Source of the DNA: Deltaproteobacteria bacterium
Lineage (GTDB): Bacteria; Myxococcota_A; Polyangia; DRWM01; JAAZOP01
Direction: 5' to 3'
Assembly (NCBI GenBank): GCA_016218815.1
Contig: JACRCX010000045.1
Span: 1 to 64,000 of the forward strand
DNA: 64,000 nt
The translations under genes and the position numbers were made by a program. The notes under the pieces were generated by a model. The model was given only the letters and a program-made list of their open reading frames with translations. It did not search any database and had not been told where the DNA came from. Below are positions 61,132 through 64,000 of this stretch, in pieces (position 1 is the first letter of the stretch; each line of letters opens with the position of its first letter).

Positions 61132-64000
61132 GTGGAACGCTGGGCCTCCTTCCTCCTTCGGCAGCGAGCGGCGGTCCTGCTCCTGGTCGCCGCGACGCTC
61201 GCCCTGGGCTTCTTCGCCTGGCGCGGGCTGCCGGTCGACGCCTTCCCCGACGTGACCAATGTGCAGGTCATGGTCCTATCCGACGCGCCTGGCCTCACCG
61301 CGGCCGACGTCGAGTCGCGCGTCACGTACCCGATCGAGCAGCACCTGGGCGGGCTGCCGCGGGTGACGCAGGTGCGGTCGCTGTCGCGGGCGGAGCTGTC
61401 GCAGGTGGTCGTGGTCTTCGAGGAGGGGACGGACATCTACTGGGCGCGTCAGATCGTATTCGAGCGGGTGGCGGGCACGCGGGAGGCGCTGCCCGCGGGT
61501 GTGGAGCCGGAGCTGGGCCCGATCAGCACGGGGCTGGGGGAGATCTACCAGTACACCCTGTGCGGGCGGGGCGAGGACGGGGCGGAGCTGCGGGCGGTGC
61601 AGGATTGGCTCATCGCGCCGCGGCTGCGGACGATCCCGGGCGTCAACGAGGTGAACGTCCTGGGCGGGAAGGTGCGCGAGCTGCATGTGGTGCCGCGCCC
61701 GGAGCGGCTGGTCGAGTACGGGATTACGCTGCGGCAGGTGATCGGGGCGCTGGCAGCGAACAACGCCAACGCGCCGGGTTCGTTCGTCGTGCGCGGCTGG
61801 GAGCAGACCTACGTGCGCAGCGTCGGCCTGCTGGGCGGCGAGGAAGACGTCGAGCGCATCGTGCTGCGTGCGCAGGACGGCCGCCGGTCTTCCTGCGCGA
61901 CGTCGCGGAGGTCGACTTCGGGGCGGCGCCGCGCCAGGGCGCGGCCACGCGGGACGGCGCAGGCGAGGTGGTCGCGGGCGCCGTGATCATGCTCCGAGGC
62001 GCCAACTCCAAGGAGACGGTCGAGCGCGTCAAGGCGGCAATCCCCGGCATTCGGCGCTCGTTGCCCCCCGGCGTCACGCTCGACCCGTACTACGACCGCA
62101 CCGAGCTGGTCGACCGGGTGCTCGACACGGTCCAGGGGGCGCTGGGCCAGGGCGCCCTGTTCGTGGCGTTGATCCTGATCCTGCTGCTCGGCGAGATCCG
62201 CACGGCGCTGGTCGTCGTGCTCGCCATTCCCCTGACGTTCGCCTTGGCCTTCCTGCTGATGGGGCGGCGCGCGCTGACGCTGAACCTGATGAGCGTGGGC
62301 GGGCTGACGTTCGCGGTCGGGATCGTCGTGGATGCGTCGATCGTTGTCGGCGAGAACATCCTGCGCCACCTCAACCTGCGGCGGGAAGGCGCGTTCCGGG
62401 CCGCGACGATCGCCGGGGCCGTGCGCGAGGTCGGCTCGCCGGTCTTCTTCTCCGTGCTGATCATCGGCACCGTCATGGTGCCGCTGCTGACCCTCCAGGG
62501 GATGGAGGGCAAGATGTTCGGGCCGCTGGCGGAGACGATGATCCTGGCCGTGATTTCCTCGATTGCCGTCGCGCTGGTGGCCGTCCCGGTGCTTGCCGAC
62601 GTGCTCCTGCGCACGCGCGCGCAGCGCGAGCCGCTGGTCCTGCGCGCGCTGCGCGCCGGCTACCGCGCGGTACTCGGCGTCGTCCTCCGCCTGCGCTGGG
62701 TCCTCCTCCCCGTCTGCCTCGCCGTGCTCGCGGCCGTCGTCTGGTTCGCCCGGGACGTGGGGACCGAGTTCATGCCGGCGCTGGACGAGGGCGCGATCGC
62801 GATCAACGTCGTGCGACTGCCCAACGCGGCGCTGGACGGCTCGGTCGCCGTCTCGACGTACATCGAGCGCCGGCTGCGGGCGTTCCCGGAGATCCGCACG
62901 GTGGTCTCGCGGACGGGGAGGGCGGAGATCTCCGAGGACCCGATGGGGCCGGAGATGACCGACGTCTTGATCATGCTGCACCCGCGGGACGAATGGACGA
63001 GCGGCCACACGAGGGAGCAGCTCGAGGAGGCGATCCGGCGCGAGCTGGACTCGATTCCGGGCATCCGCGCCGCCTTTTCCCAGCCGATCGCCTTGCGCGT
63101 CAACGAGCTGATCTCCGGGGTGAAGAGCGACCTGGCGATCAAGGTCTTCGGTCCCGACCTGGAACGGCTGCGGGAGACCGCGGACCGGGTCGCCGGTGCC
63201 GTCCGCGGTGTCGCCGGTGCCGTGGACGTCAAGGTCGAACAGGTTTCCGGGCTGACACAGCTCGACATCGAGCTGGACCGGGTGGCGGCGGCGCGTTACG
63301 GGATCAACGTCGCCGACGTCAACGAGCTGGTGGCCACGGCCGTGGGCGGGGAGACGGCGACGACCCTGGTCGAAGGCGAGCGGCGGACGGCGGTGACGGT
63401 GCGTTTCCCGGAGGGCGCCCGCGGCGACCGCGCGGCGATCGGTCGCCTGCTGCTCGAGGGCGCCGGCGGGGCCCGCGTGCCTCTGGGCAGCGTCGCGTCG
63501 ATCGGAGAAGTGGAGGGTCCGGCGCTGATCGGCCGGGAGGCGGGCATGCGGCGGGTCAACGTCGAGGTCAACGTGCGGGGGCGGGACCTCGGGGGCTTCG
63601 TGGCCGAGGTGCGCGAGCGGCTGGCGTCGGTCGAGGCGGAGCTGCCGCCGGGATACTTCCTGGCGTACGGCGGGCAGTTCGAGAACCAGGAGCGGGCGAT
63701 GGCCCGGCTGGCGATCGTCGTGCCGATCTCGCTGGGGCTGATCGTGGTGTTCTTGTTCCTCGCCCTGCGGTCGGTGCGCGACGTCCTGCTGGTGATCGCG
63801 GTGCTGCCCTTCGCGGTCGCCGGCGGCGCGGTCGTCATGGTGGCGACGGGCACCAATCTCTCGGTATCCACCGCCGTTGCTTTCATCCTGCTCTTCGGGA
63901 TCGCCGTCGAGAACGCGGTGGTGCTGGTGGCGTTCTTCCGGCAGCTCCACAACGAGGGGCGCGAGGCGATGGACGCGGTGAGGACGGGATGCGATCTGCG
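61132..64000 (+). CDS. Heavy-metal RND pump (CusA/CzcA type), frameshifted and cut by window end
   Basis: Proton-driven inner-membrane pump of the tripartite system. GTG start. TM1 and LPVDAFPDVTNVQVMVLS open the protein, with GLTAADVESRVTYPIE following, as in CzcA. Near 61881-61888 one base is missing: the bases read CGGCCGCCGGTCTTC where CGGCCGCCCGGTCTTC keeps frame, so translation from the start ends at 61986, while the true continuation (RDVAEVDFGAAPRQGAATRD onward) runs in another frame to the window edge. Downstream features: GGLTFAVGIVVDASIVVGEN (TM4), MEGKMFGPLAETMILAV, FARDVGTEFMPALDEGAIAI and the final helices. Either a sequencing error or a recent mutation. The metal cannot be named. 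Confidence 0.85.

Overview
The window is GC-rich DNA with dense genes on both strands. It looks like a member of the Myxococcota or a neighbouring deltaproteobacterial lineage. The evidence is the set of envelope proteins: a metallopeptidase ending in a MYXO-CTERM-type tail (CGC motif, membrane helix, RRR), lipoproteins with DUF4215-type Cys repeats, MopE-like CNGxDDDCxG repeats, thrombospondin type 3 calcium repeats, and Asp/Ala-rich linkers behind the lipid cysteine. No rRNA, CRISPR array, transposase or integrase was seen. There is one tRNA, tRNA-Ala(CGC). The lineage is an inference.

Layout. 0-9 kb: end of a PIN toxin, a decayed DoxX/ChrA region, a TPR plus beta-barrel protein, a thioredoxin-like Cys-rich protein, a SprT/DUF2786 protein, glutamine synthetase, a lipoprotein MsrB-MsrA fusion and a Cys-rich lipoprotein. 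9-20 kb: tRNA-Ala, a small Cys protein, a LOG-like protein and tilS, a hybrid histidine kinase with a degraded ATP-binding domain, DUF1015, then ftsH-folP-cdaA-cdaR (protein quality control, folate, c-di-AMP). 20-37 kb: mostly secreted or lipid-anchored proteins, plus a radical SAM enzyme, a PPK2-aminotransferase pair, a TauE/SafE permease and an S9 peptidase. 37-42 kb: a second radical SAM enzyme, a hydrolase, a membrane rhodanese and sat.

42.6-51.2 kb is the most unusual part. Ten minus-strand genes, eight of them joined head to tail by 1-4 base start/stop overlaps, form a dedicated acyl-chain assembly line: FabZ-type dehydratase, KS-like protein with Glu in place of the active-site Cys, active-type KS, ketoreductase, FMN nitroreductase-like protein, long acyl carrier protein, second ketoreductase, hotdog protein without the catalytic His, a protein with the Cys frame of a tetraether-synthase-like radical SAM enzyme but no radical SAM core, and the complete radical SAM enzyme of the same family. 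The reading offered here is a pathway for an unusual long or cross-linked lipid. Next to it (51.4-56.4 kb) lie an FtsX-type ABC transporter and a fused MlaF-MlaE lipid transporter with an uncharacterised membrane-anchored partner. 56.5-64 kb holds a flavin reductase-like protein, a lipoprotein and a heavy-metal RND efflux operon. Its pump gene carries a one-base frameshift and runs off the window.

A second theme is many short phrase-like repeats in intergenic DNA (for example GTTGTTGGT, CTGTGTTCAT, GGAACAC and CGCAAAGGA units), often as facing pairs. Several have become part of coding sequence: the KS-like gene, the Mla fusion linker and N-terminus, and the end of the core-less radical SAM paralogue.
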